Shown here: positions 36,089-44,030 of the stretch, piece after piece
Layout of the letters: every line of letters starts with the position of its first letter
Numbering within the stretch: position 1 is the first letter of the stretch
Assembly (NCBI RefSeq): GCF_008087345.1
Contig: NZ_VHIB01000011.1
Span: forward strand, 180,070 to 244,069
Source of the DNA: Nocardioides caldifontis
GTDB taxonomy: Bacteria; Actinomycetota; Actinomycetes; Propionibacteriales; Nocardioidaceae
Reading direction: 5' to 3'
DNA: 64,000 nt
Program-made: the position numbers and the translations under genes
Notes under the pieces: generated by a model
What the model saw: only the letters and a program-made list of their open reading frames with translations
What the model was told of the DNA's origin: nothing
The model's database searches: none

Positions 36089-36442
36089 CTGCGCCGGTCG
36101 GACCGGCTGCGACGGGTCACATTATGGCACGCAGCCGGAGGGCGTCGTGACCACCCCTCCCGGCCGCATCAGTGGGCGTTATGTCCGATTTCGCCGTGAT
36201 TTTTTGTGGACTGGCTGTCCACTTTGTCCGTTCGGCGCCCGCTCGCGCGCGACGTGACTAGTCCGACCAGTTCATTCGGCTAGGACTTTCGTCTTTCCCG
36301 TGTGCAGCCTCCCGGTGACCGGGCACGATGTGCTCGGTTCAAGAGCCGGGAAAAAAGTCCCGATAAAGATTCTGAACCAGCGTCATAGGGGCACTGGGAG
36401 GCCGTCTCTACGACGTCAATGCCAAGGGAGAGGCACAGCACG
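36089..36442. other. intergenic region between tRNA-Val and ssgA-like gene
   Basis: No gene is seen in about 350 bp. It has the tRNA -10-like box, an AT-richer stretch near 36180-36230 with a GTGGAC-tggct-GTCCAC palindrome at 36206-36222, and the structured segment 36307-36402 described separately. Confidence 0.6.
36307..36402 (+). promoter_or_regulatory. structured region and WhiG/FliA-like promoter upstream of ssgA-like gene
   Basis: GCCTCCCGGTG (36307-36317) can pair with CACTGGGAGGC (36392-36402), one wobble. Inside are CCGGGCAC-gat-GTGCTCGG (36319-36337), GGTTCA with TGAACC (36336-36341 and 36373-36378) and CGGGA with TCCCG. Overlapping this is TCAA (36339-36342), 16 bases, then CCCGATAA (36359-36366), close to the WhiG/FliA consensus TAAA-N15-GCCGATAA. 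Either a multi-stem leader RNA or a promoter, and not both as drawn. Confidence 0.35.
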
Positions 36443-36886
36443 ATGGACTTCAAGACCAACATCCGGCACGGCGCGGCGATCAAGCAGGTCGTCACGCTCG
36501 AGCTCGTCGACGCCGCGGGAGGCGTGACGCCGCTCGAGACCGAGCTGGGGTACGACCCCCGCGACCCGTTCGCGGTGTCGGCCACCTTCAACACGATCGC
36601 CGGCGACGTGCGCTGGACGTTCGGGCGGGACCTCCTGATCGCCGGGCTCTACGAGCCGACCGGCGACGGCGACGTCCACGTGTGGCCGTGCATGGACAAC
36701 GAGGGCGAGCCGGTGATCATCATCGAGCTCTGCTCCCCCGACGGTGAGGCGCTCGTCCAGGCGCGCACCGCCGACATCACCGCGTTCGTCGAGCGGATGA
36801 CCGCCGCGGTCGCCCCGGGCGCCGAGGCGGACTTCATGGACGTCGACGCCGCGATCGCCGCGATCTTCGCCGCCGAGGCCGCCTGA
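36443..36886 (+). CDS. SsgA-family sporulation/cell division regulator
   Basis: A 147-residue SsgA-like protein (SALP). Conserved blocks include LETELGYDPRDPFAVSATFN, VRWTFGRDLLIAGLYEPTGDGDVHVWP and the helical C-terminus FVERMTAAVAPG. SALPs control septum placement and spore formation in Streptomyces, and also occur in some non-sporulating actinobacteria such as Nocardioides. It is cytosolic. ATG 36443 has GGGAGAGG about ten bases upstream, and an in-frame ATG at 36419 is less likely. It is monocistronic, with a strong terminator after it. Confidence 0.9.
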   Translation: MDFKTNIRHGAAIKQVVTLELVDAAGGVTPLETELGYDPRDPFAVSATFNTIAGDVRWTFGRDLLIAGLYEPTGDGDVHVWPCMDNEGEPVIIIELCSPDGEALVQARTADITAFVERMTAAVAPGAEADFMDVDAAIAAIFAAEAA

Positions 36887-36925
36887 GCGACCTGCAGGCG
36901 GGCTGCTCGCAGCCTCACCCTGGCA

Positions 36926-36961
36926 GTCCGGCGAAGGGGACGGGAGACCCCGCAGCCGGAC
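36926..36961 (+). other. two-stem hairpin in the ssgA-like 3' region
   Basis: GTCCGGC-gaa-GGGG, an eight-base loop, then CCCC-gca-GCCGGAC: two stems separated by a symmetric 3x3 internal loop. It precedes the terminator at 36972-37004, so it would be part of the transcript. Confidence 0.45.
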
Positions 36962-36971
36962 ACCGACCTTC

Positions 36972-37004
36972 ACGGCCGGCGCCCCCTCGAGGGGCGCCGG
37001 CCGT
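36972..37004. terminator. strong bidirectional terminator
   Basis: ACGGCCGGCGCCCC-ctcga-GGGGCGCCGGCCGT is a perfect 14-bp stem between the convergent ssgA-like and aminotransferase genes. Confidence 0.8.
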
Positions 37005-37028
37005 CGTCGTGCCCCCTGCGAACCTCGA

Positions 37029-37850
37029 CTAAGGGTCGACGTCCTCCGCCTCGCGACGGCGCCACGTCGCGGCCGCCTCGCGCGTGAGCGGCCCCGGCGC
37101 CGGGAGCGCCCGGCCGTCGCAGGAGCTCACCGGCTGCACGTCGCGGGTCGTGCTCGCCAGGAAGAGCTCCTCGGCTTCCGCGAGCACCTCCACCGGCTCG
37201 TCCACCTCGCGCACGTCGCACCACTCCACGAGCAGCGCCCGGGTGACGCCCGCCAGGCAGCCGGAGGCCAACGTCGGCGTCCGCAGCTCGCCGTCGACGG
37301 CGTAGAAGACGTTCGACCCCGTGCCCTCGCAGAGCACGCCCACCGTGTTCGCGAACAGCGCCTCGCTCCCCCCACGCTCCGCGGCGTAGGCGAGGGCGAC
37401 CACGTTCTCGGCGTACGACGTGGTCTTGAGCCCGGCCAGCGCACCTCGTTCGTTGCGCGGCCACGGGACCGTGACCACCGCCACGCTCTCCGGCGGCGGT
37501 GCCATCGGTGCCGCCGCGACCACGAGGGTGGGCGGCGCGTCGCCGCGGCCGGAGCCCATCGGGGCGACGCCGGCGGTGTAGGTGATCCGCAGCCTGCCCA
37601 GTGCCAGCGGCTCCCCCGCGAGCACCGCGTCCACGCCGCGACGCACCTCGTCGAGCGGCGGGTCGGGCAGCCCGAGCCCCCGGGCCGAGCGGCCGAGCCG
37701 CTCGAGGTGGCGGGTCAGTGCGAACGGGCGGCCGTCGACGACCTTCACCGCCTCGAAGACCCCGTCCCCCACGGTGAACCCGTGATCGGTGACCGCCACG
37801 GCGGGCGCCTGGGGATCCTCCAGCAGCCGGCCGTCAACCCAGGCACGCAT
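37029..37850 (-). CDS. class IV aminotransferase (aminodeoxychorismate lyase-like)
   Basis: A 273-residue PLP enzyme of fold type IV. The catalytic Lys is in GLKTTSYAENV, and the phosphate-binding segments are EGTGSNVFY and LASTTRDVQPV. The DHGFTVGDGVFEAVKV start is shared by branched-chain aminotransferases, D-amino acid transaminases and 4-amino-4-deoxychorismate lyases. Size and sequence favour the lyase/D-transaminase group, but the substrate is not settled. It stands alone on the minus strand. Confidence 0.85.
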   Translation of the reverse strand: MRAWVDGRLLEDPQAPAVAVTDHGFTVGDGVFEAVKVVDGRPFALTRHLERLGRSARGLGLPDPPLDEVRRGVDAVLAGEPLALGRLRITYTAGVAPMGSGRGDAPPTLVVAAAPMAPPPESVAVVTVPWPRNERGALAGLKTTSYAENVVALAYAAERGGSEALFANTVGVLCEGTGSNVFYAVDGELRTPTLASGCLAGVTRALLVEWCDVREVDEPVEVLAEAEELFLASTTRDVQPVSSCDGRALPAPGPLTREAAATWRRREAEDVDP

Positions 37851-37920
37851 GGCGTCACCGTACGACGGACCGCCCTCCGAGCCGCGTCACGGCCCGACGA
37901 AACACACCAGGGGCCCCGAA

Positions 37921-37949
37921 TTGGACCTCGTGAGCCGGTGGGCTACAGT
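37921..37949 (+). promoter_or_regulatory. housekeeping promoter of the tRNA cluster
   Basis: TTGGAC, 17 bases, TACAGT, which fits a SigA-type promoter. It ends 45 bp before the tRNA-Gly. Confidence 0.6.
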
Positions 37950-37994
37950 TTCCCCCGCACGTCAGCACGGGGCGACCCGCGCTCGGCGTCGCTG

Positions 37995-38067
37995 GCGGAC
38001 GTAGCTCAGTTGGTAGAGCGCAACCTTGCCAAGGTTGAGGTCGCGAGTTCGAGCCTCGTCGTCCGCT
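37995..38067 (+). tRNA. tRNA-Gly (GCC)
   Basis: A 73-nt cloverleaf with acceptor GCGGACG/CGTCCGC, anticodon stem CAACC/GGTTG around TTGCCAA (GCC), and T arm GCGAG/CTCGT. First of three clustered tRNAs. Confidence 0.95.
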
Positions 38068-38108
38068 CGGAGAAGGGTCGCAGTTCCTCCGAGACCTGAC
38101 CCCTCCTT

Positions 38109-38179
38109 GGTGGAGTGGCCGAGAGGCGAGGCAACGGACTGCAAATCCGTCTACACGGGTTCAAATCCCGTCTCCACCT
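38109..38179 (+). tRNA. tRNA-Cys (GCA)
   Basis: A 71-nt cloverleaf with acceptor GGTGGAG/CTCCACC, anticodon loop CTGCAAA (GCA) and T arm CGGG/CCCG around TTCAAAT. CCA is not encoded. Confidence 0.95.
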
Positions 38180-38189
38180 CGCAAGTCCC

Positions 38190-38261
38190 GGGCGATTGGC
38201 GCAGTGGTAGCGCGCTTCCTTGACACGGAAGAGGTCACTGGTTCAAACCCAGTATCGCCCA
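38190..38261 (+). tRNA. tRNA-Val (GAC)
   Basis: A 72-nt cloverleaf with acceptor GGGCGAT/ATCGCCC and loop TTGACAC (GAC). CCA is encoded (38262-38264). It is nearly identical to tRNA-Val(CAC) at 36017-36088, differing mainly in the anticodon arm and one T-loop base. Confidence 0.95.
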
Positions 38262-38264
38262 CCA

Positions 38265-39550
38265 GCACGAACCCGAAGGCGGTCCGGTCCAGGACCGTTC
38301 CTCTCCCCGCGATGCGTTTGTCGCGACGGCGGCCGCGGGTACTTTTCCGGTGGCCGTCCTCCTGCATCCGAGCACGACCAACGGGGGTATGCAGGATGGC
38401 GACTCCTCGAGCCCACGCCGGCGCCCCTCCGCCCGACGTGGGCTCGCCCGTTGTCCGCCCATGTTCGGTAAAGGTTTCGCGAGGCTGCGCATCACTCGGG
38501 GCCCGGGCGGTCACACTGGGTGACGAGGTGGGGATGACGTCCGCCGTGCCGGGACGCGCCTCAGGGGTGGGGCCGCTTCGGCGTTACCTCCAGGCGGACA
38601 TGCGCGCCCCTCACACGGCCCCGCTCGCGCGGCGCGCGAACCGAGTGCGAGCGGGGCCGTGCTCCTGCCGTCGACACGCGGCCCGGGTTGCGCCCCGGCG
38701 GTGGTTCCCCGCTAGCCTTCCCTGCGGGGAGTCACGCAGCTTCCGGACGGCTTCGAGCTCGAGCCGTCCAGCCCGCGGCTGGGAGGCCAGGGCACCCGCG
38801 TGGCTTCGCGAGGACCCGGGACGGCGTGTGCGGCCTCCCGGGTCGTCGCACGTCCGGGCGCGGTGGCCGGGCGCGGCCCCAGGACAGGGGAAGAGCCCCG
38901 TCCTGGGTTGGGGGTGCCCTGGACGAGGCTCTCGAGCCGACACGATGGAGTCAGCCCCGGTGCGCTTCGCCGACCACACCTAGGACAGTGGTCGTGGAGC
39001 GCCGGGCCAAGCCGGGTGGGGTGGTGCCTGGCCGTCGCGGACTACTGAAGCAGCCGGCAGACGGCCGCGGGCGAGAAGCCGAAGATCGCCCCCGGGTGGT
39101 CCAGACCGGAGCGTGACGAGAAGGCGCGATCCCGCTCGCGCTGGGTGTGCGCGCCGCGCGAGCGGGATCGCGTGGGGGGCGCGCGGACTTCACCTGGGAG
39201 GCACGTTGGACCGCCCACCCCATAGGCGGCCCCCAACGTGGATGAAGCTTCCCCCGACCCCACGGCTACTTTGCTGGACGGAGGAACGGTTTGTCCAAGC
39301 CGTGGCGGCGGTCTTTACATGGCGGGACCCAGGTGGTGACGTTGGTCCCCTCCGGAGCGGGCCGGGACCTCCGGCTGCGGCGGCGCCACCCATGACCTTG
39401 GTCCCGACAATCCGGGAGCACTGTGATCCAGCACACCACCCGGAGGCGGCCCTCGGCAAGAGTCGGGGCGCGGCCGCCGTCGGGGCCGCATGGTGGCCGC
39501 CGCGCGCGGGTACGCAACCCCCGACGTGGCGCCGACCGAGGAGTGACCCT
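38265..39550. other. 1.3-kb hairpin-rich region without a convincing gene
   Basis: No frame looks like a protein. It contains a series of strong inverted repeats: 38614-38661 (15-bp stem, CACGGCCCCGCTCGC), 38706-38730 (7 bp), 38745-38769 (GGACGGCT, 8 bp), 38813-38844 (GACCCGGGA, 9 bp), 38878-38907 (CCCAGGAC with inner GGGG/CCCC), 39125-39172 (17-bp perfect stem, CGCGATCCCGCTCGCGC) and 39202-39240 (CACGTTGG plus CCGCC). The 39-kb side has further GC-rich imperfect repeats. Confidence 0.65.
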
Positions 39551-39643
39551 GTGTTCCTGTTCTTCAGCAACCGGCTGGGCTGCCTGGGGAGCCTCCTGGT
39601 GTCCGTCGTCCTGACGGTCGTGCTGCTGCTGATCTTCCTCTAG
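39551..39643 (+). CDS. 30-residue conserved actinobacterial membrane microprotein
   Basis: GTG 39551 with GAGGAG seven bases upstream encodes FLFFSNRLGCLGSLLVSV followed by VLTVVLLLIFL and a stop. It is a single transmembrane helix with a short N-terminal SNRLGC motif. Proteins beginning with a near-identical FFSNRLGCLGS segment are, from memory, recurrent in Streptomyces and relatives and are usually unannotated. Function unknown. It lies 19 bp from the convergent channel gene. Confidence 0.7.
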   Translation: MFLFFSNRLGCLGSLLVSVVLTVVLLLIFL

Positions 39644-39662
39644 CCGGCGGGAGCGGCGCCGC

Positions 39663-40742
39663 TCACTCGTCCTCGGCGGTGACTTCGCCGTGGGTCCCCG
39701 GCCGGGGTGCCCAGGGCAGCTCCTGGGCCGGGCGCACGACGATCAGCCGGTCGCCCCGGGCGAGCTGGGTGACCCCGGGCTCGAAGTAGCGGTGCACCTG
39801 GTTGTCCCGCACCACCGCGATCACCTGGTCGGGCAGCTGCTGCGGCTGCTTGCCGACCTCGGGCACCAGCAGCTCGCGCTCGGCGACCTCGAGCCCCTCG
39901 CCGTAGCTGAGCAGGTCCTCCATCACCGACCCCAGGGCCGGGCTGACCGCCGAGAGGCCGAGCAGCCGGCCGACCGCGTCGGAGGAGGTCACCACGGCGT
40001 CCGCGCCGCTCTGCCGCACCAGCGACACGTTGTCGCCCTCGCGGACCGCGGCGACGATGTAGGCGTCGCGGTTGACCTGGCGCGCGTTGAGCACCGACAG
40101 CACCGTCGAGTCGTCGCGGTCGGTGGTGATGATCACCTGCCGGGCCCGGCCCACGCCGGCCCGGCGCAGCACGTCACGGCGGGTGGCGTCGCCGACGACG
40201 ACGGTCAACCCGTTGTTGTTCGCCTCCTGGACCGCCGCGGCGTCCGGGTCGACCACGACGATGTCGTCACGGCTCAGCCCGTTGTTGATCAGCATGTCGA
40301 TCGCGCTGCGCCCCTTGGTGCCGTAGCCGACCACCACGACGTGCCTGTCCATCTGTCTCCTCCATCGGGCCACCCGGAACATCTCGCGCCCCTGGCTGGC
40401 CAGCACCTCGAGCGTCGTGCCGATCAGCAGCACGAGGAATGCGATCCGCAGCGGCGTGATCACGAAGGCGTTGACCAGCCGGGCCGTCTGGGTAACGGGG
40501 GTGATGTCGCCGTACCCGGTCGTGCTGAGCGTGACGGTCGTGTAGTAGATCGCGTCGCTGAGGTCGACGACCTCGTCGTAGTTGTCGCGGTAGCTCTCCC
40601 GGTCGAGGTAGATGATCGCGACCGTCAGCGAAAGGACCCCCAGCGCCATCAGCAGCCGTCGGGTGAGCGCCCACCAGGGCGACCTGACCACCTGCGGGAA
40701 CCGAACGGTCCCCAGCGTGGTGGGTCCTTCTGCGTCCGACAC
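39663..40742 (-). CDS. potassium channel protein with TrkA-N (RCK) domain
   Basis: A 359-residue two-helix channel. The first membrane helix is about 27-45, the pore loop has TLSTTGYGDITP (TGYGD selectivity filter), and the second helix is LRIAFLVLLIGTTLEVLA. The Rossmann RCK domain ([41 protein letters not shown]) follows, and a C-terminal TrkA-C-like domain ends the protein. The RCK domain would gate K+ flux by nucleotide or ion binding. GTG start at 40742. Confidence 0.9.
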   Translation of the reverse strand: MSDAEGPTTLGTVRFPQVVRSPWWALTRRLLMALGVLSLTVAIIYLDRESYRDNYDEVVDLSDAIYYTTVTLSTTGYGDITPVTQTARLVNAFVITPLRIAFLVLLIGTTLEVLASQGREMFRVARWRRQMDRHVVVVGYGTKGRSAIDMLINNGLSRDDIVVVDPDAAAVQEANNNGLTVVVGDATRRDVLRRAGVGRARQVIITTDRDDSTVLSVLNARQVNRDAYIVAAVREGDNVSLVRQSGADAVVTSSDAVGRLLGLSAVSPALGSVMEDLLSYGEGLEVAERELLVPEVGKQPQQLPDQVIAVVRDNQVHRYFEPGVTQLARGDRLIVVRPAQELPWAPRPGTHGEVTAEDE

Positions 40743-40789
40743 GTGGGCAATCTACTGTCCGGCGGCGCCGTGCCGTCCGACCTCGGCCG

Positions 40790-41125
40790 TCAACGCGCCA
40801 CGTCGCCGTAGATGAACACCGCCTGCTCGCCGTCGCGCTCGTTGGTGATCGTCACGAACGTGAAGGCGTCGCCGGGACGCGGAACGCTCGACGCGGTCCC
40901 CCGGCGCCACTCTCCGCAGAGCATGCCGTCCTCGGCCTCCTCCATCTGCTCGACCGCCTCGCCGGTCAGGCAGAGCTCGTTGTCCGAGACGTCGTAGCTG
41001 TCGACCTCCGCGGTCGAGCGGTCGGTGGCGCCGTCCCCGAGCGCGACGCCGACGACGTACCCCGCGAGCAGGCACAACGCGCCGCCGGCCACGGCGAGCG
41101 GGGTGGGAAGGGTCACGTTGCCCAT
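40790..41125 (-). CDS. membrane-anchored hypothetical protein
   Basis: A 111-residue protein with one N-terminal helix (LAVAGGALCLLAGYVVGVALG) and an exported domain with two Cys residues (NELCLTGEAVEQM and DGMLCGEWRRG) that could form a disulfide. Family not recognised. GAGGA-like purines precede ATG 41125. Between this gene and the YihY gene lies a run of three CTCGATCTCC units (41153-41188). Confidence 0.6.
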   Translation of the reverse strand: MGNVTLPTPLAVAGGALCLLAGYVVGVALGDGATDRSTAEVDSYDVSDNELCLTGEAVEQMEEAEDGMLCGEWRRGTASSVPRPGDAFTFVTITNERDGEQAVFIYGDVAR

Positions 41126-41223
41126 CAGCGTCCTCCTCTCCCCCGACGTCTCGATCTCCCGACTCGATCTCCTGACTCGATCTCCTGGTCGAGCATCCCG
41201 CCGACGTCGGTCGCGAAACCCCG

Positions 41224-42330
41224 TCAGGGTGCGACGTCGCGGCGCAGCACGACGGTCTCCTCCTCGTCGATCCGCCCGTCGAGCCCGTCGTCCAGGTCGT
41301 CCAGGTCGTCCTCCAGGTCCCTCTCGAGCGCCGGGGCCGCCGCGGTCGTGCGCCGACGCCGGGCACGGCGCGCGCTGCGGCGGAGCCGACGCATCAGCTC
41401 GATGCGAGCCAGGGCGACCCCGGCCTCGGGCCAGACCTCGTCGAAGGCCGCGTTGAGCGCCGCTCCGATCAGCACGGCGATCGCCAGGATGTAGAGCCAG
41501 ATCATCACCGCGATCGGGGTGGCGAGCGGTCCGTAGATCGAGGTCGACTCCCCCGCCGACGCGGTCAGGAACCAGCGGAGCACCGCCGAACCGGTGATCC
41601 AGACGAACAGGGTCAGCACCGCCCCGGGGAGGTTGTAGCGCCACGACGTCCGCACCGGGACCGACACGTGGTAGAGCGTCGCGGTGAAGACGACGCAGAT
41701 CAGCACGACCGCGGGCCAGTAGAGCGCGTTGAGCCCGTCGAGCCGCTCCGGCAACGCCTTGTCCACCAGCCCGGGACCGGCGACGACCAGCGGCAGGGCG
41801 ACGATGCCGGTGACGAGCCCGAGCACGTACAGGGAGAAGGAGAGGACCCGGGTCTTCACGATCCCGCGGTGGCCACCGAGCCCGTACATGATCGTCACGG
41901 TGTCGACGAACACGTTGAGCGCCCTCGACCCCGACCAGAGCGCCAGCACGAACCCGATCGAGATCACGTCGTAGCGAGGCCCGCTGAGCACGTCGTTCAT
42001 CGTCGGGACGATGATCGTGTCGACGATGTCCTCGGTGAACGCCTGCCGCGCGAGGTCGACCACGTCCTCGCGGAACTCCCCGATGCGCTGGTCGGTGAAG
42101 GTCCTGACGACGTAGCCGATCGAGCCGGTCAGCCCGAAGATCAGCGGCGGCAGCGAGAGCAGCGCGAAGAACGCCGCCTCCGCGGCGAGCCCGGTGACGC
42201 GGTAGCGCATGCAGGTCCCGACCGTGGACACCACGAGCCGCCAGACCGTCGAGGCGGCGGCGCGGAGGAGGTCGGGACGTCCCCCACCGGGTGCGGGTCC
42301 GGCTGCGTCTCGATCGGTCCCGGCAGCCAT
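41224..42330 (-). CDS. YihY/BrkB-family membrane protein
   Basis: A 368-residue integral membrane protein with six predicted helices, starting after a hydrophilic N-terminus at AAEAAFFALLSLPPLIFGL. The VSVPVRTSWRYNLPGAVLTLFVW and YGPLATPIAVMIWLYILAIAVLIGAALN blocks are the family signature. The C-terminal tail is Arg-rich and then acidic. Its role is unknown; older ribonuclease BN and virulence factor labels are unsupported. It is divergent from the acyl-CoA dehydrogenase gene, with 17 bp between starts. Confidence 0.87.
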   Translation of the reverse strand: MAAGTDRDAAGPAPGGGRPDLLRAAASTVWRLVVSTVGTCMRYRVTGLAAEAAFFALLSLPPLIFGLTGSIGYVVRTFTDQRIGEFREDVVDLARQAFTEDIVDTIIVPTMNDVLSGPRYDVISIGFVLALWSGSRALNVFVDTVTIMYGLGGHRGIVKTRVLSFSLYVLGLVTGIVALPLVVAGPGLVDKALPERLDGLNALYWPAVVLICVVFTATLYHVSVPVRTSWRYNLPGAVLTLFVWITGSAVLRWFLTASAGESTSIYGPLATPIAVMIWLYILAIAVLIGAALNAAFDEVWPEAGVALARIELMRRLRRSARRARRRRTTAAAPALERDLEDDLDDLDDGLDGRIDEEETVVLRRDVAP

Positions 42331-42347
42331 GCGACTACCGTAACGAC

Positions 42348-44030
42348 ATGACCGACGCATCCCGGGTAGCGCCGAATCAGGCGCCGCCGCTGACGCCGTA
42401 CGACGTCGTGACGACCGACGTGGCGCTGGTCGAGGCCGTCACCCGCCACGCCTCCGCCGAGGTGGCGCGCGGGCTGGCGCCCCTGGGCGAGCTCGCCGGA
42501 TCGCCCGAGGCCCGCGAGCACGGTCTGCGGGCCAACGAGAACGGCCCGGTGCTGGTCCCCTTCGACCGCTACGGCAACCGCGTCGACGAGGTGCGGTTCC
42601 ACCCCTCGTGGCACTGGCTGATGGAGCGCGGCGTCGGGTTCGGGCTGGGCGCGGCGCCGTGGACCGCCGACGAGCCGCACGCCCACGTGCGGCGGGCGGC
42701 CGGGTTCTTCGCGTGGTCGCAGACCGAGCCGGGCCACGGCTGCCCGCTCTCGATGACGTACGCCGCGGTGCCGGCGCTGCGGGTCGACGACGCGGTCGCG
42801 AAGGAGTGGGCCCCGCGGCTGGCGTCCACGGTCTACGACTTCGGGCTCCGCCCGGCGGGCGAGAAGCTCGGCTCGCTGGCCGGCATGGGGATGACCGAGA
42901 AGCAGGGCGGCTCCGACGTGCGGGCGAACCTCACGGAGGCGCGGCCGACGGACGTGCACGGGGAGTACACCCTCCACGGCCACAAGTGGTTCACCTCCGC
43001 ACCGATGAACGACGTCTTCCTGGTGCTCGCCCAGGCACCGGAGGGGCTCACCTGCTTCCTGGTGCCGCGGGTGCTCGCCGACGGGACGCGCAACCGGCTC
43101 GACGTCGTGCGGCTGAAGGACAAGCTCGGCAACCGCTCCAACGCCTCCTCCGAGCTGGAGCTGCGCGGCACCTGGGCGCAGCGGCTCGGCGACGAGGGGC
43201 GCGGCGTCCGGACGATCATCGAGATGGTCGCGGCGACCCGGCTCGACTGCGTCCTCGGGTCCGCATCGTTGATGCGCAAGGCGCTGTCCGAGGCGTCGTG
43301 GCACGTGGCGCACCGCGGCGCGTTCGGCTCCCGGCTGGTCGACAAGCCGCTGATGCAGAACGTGGTGGCCGACCTCGCCGTCGAGTCCGAGGCCGCCACC
43401 GCCCTCGCGATGCGGCTGGCCGCGGCGGTGGACGCGGTCGAGGACCCCGACCGGCCGGCGACGGAGCGGGCGCACGAACGGGCGCTGCGCAGGATCGCGC
43501 TGCCGCTGGCGAAGTTCTGGGTCTGCAAGCGGACGCCGACGATGGTGGCCGAGGCCCTGGAGTGCCTGGGCGGCAACGGCTACGTGGAGGAGTCCGGGAT
43601 GCCGCTGCTCTTCCGCGAGTCGCCGCTGAACTCCATCTGGGAGGGGTCGGGCAACGTCAACGCCCTCGACGTGCTCCGGGCGCTGTCCCGGGAGCCCGAG
43701 GTCCTCGACGCCTGGATCACCGAGGTGGGCCGGGCGCAGGGCGCCGACCCGCGGCTCGACCGCGCCATCACCACGACCCTGGAGACGCTCGCCGACTCGG
43801 TCGCCGCCGAGTCACAGGCACGTCGGCTGGCGGTGCAGATGGCGGTCTGCCTCCAGGGAGCGCTGTTGGTGCAGCACGCGTCGGCCGAGGTCGCGGACGC
43901 GTTCTGCGCGTCACGGCTCGGCGGTGAGTACGCCGGGACCCTCGGCACGCTCCCCACCGGGCTCGACCTGCCCGCGATCGTGGCCCGGGCGACCCCGGCG
44001 GTCGACCGCGACGGGCGGTTCGACGGCTAG
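42348..44030 (+). CDS. acyl-CoA dehydrogenase family protein, AidB-like
   Basis: A 560-residue flavoprotein. The MGMTEKQGGSDVRANLTEA block is the AidB signature, followed by HKWFTSAPMNDVFLVLAQ, the FAD-binding ECLGGNGYVEESGMPLLFRESPLNSIWEGSGN region, and a C-terminal helical extension. E. coli AidB is induced by alkylation damage and binds DNA; whether this protein does so or acts on an acyl-CoA is unknown. ATG 42348 is chosen. It overlaps the convergent GTPase gene by four bases (CTAG shared by both stops). Confidence 0.88.
   Translation: MTDASRVAPNQAPPLTPYDVVTTDVALVEAVTRHASAEVARGLAPLGELAGSPEAREHGLRANENGPVLVPFDRYGNRVDEVRFHPSWHWLMERGVGFGLGAAPWTADEPHAHVRRAAGFFAWSQTEPGHGCPLSMTYAAVPALRVDDAVAKEWAPRLASTVYDFGLRPAGEKLGSLAGMGMTEKQGGSDVRANLTEARPTDVHGEYTLHGHKWFTSAPMNDVFLVLAQAPEGLTCFLVPRVLADGTRNRLDVVRLKDKLGNRSNASSELELRGTWAQRLGDEGRGVRTIIEMVAATRLDCVLGSASLMRKALSEASWHVAHRGAFGSRLVDKPLMQNVVADLAVESEAATALAMRLAAAVDAVEDPDRPATERAHERALRRIALPLAKFWVCKRTPTMVAEALECLGGNGYVEESGMPLLFRESPLNSIWEGSGNVNALDVLRALSREPEVLDAWITEVGRAQGADPRLDRAITTTLETLADSVAAESQARRLAVQMAVCLQGALLVQHASAEVADAFCASRLGGEYAGTLGTLPTGLDLPAIVARATPAVDRDGRFDG

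Noticed and set aside
36926..37004. Known riboswitch class downstream of the ssgA-like gene
   Set aside because: I compared the hairpins by eye with cobalamin and c-di-AMP box motifs and found no match; the position is 3' of the gene.
38204..38983. 259-residue protein after the tRNA cluster
   Set aside because: The frame starts inside tRNA-Val and translates hairpins into Arg/Pro/Ala-rich sequence without domain features.
39113..39643. 176-residue protein ending at 39643
   Set aside because: Only the last 30 residues have a ribosome binding site and a conserved pattern; the upstream part is noncoding hairpin DNA.
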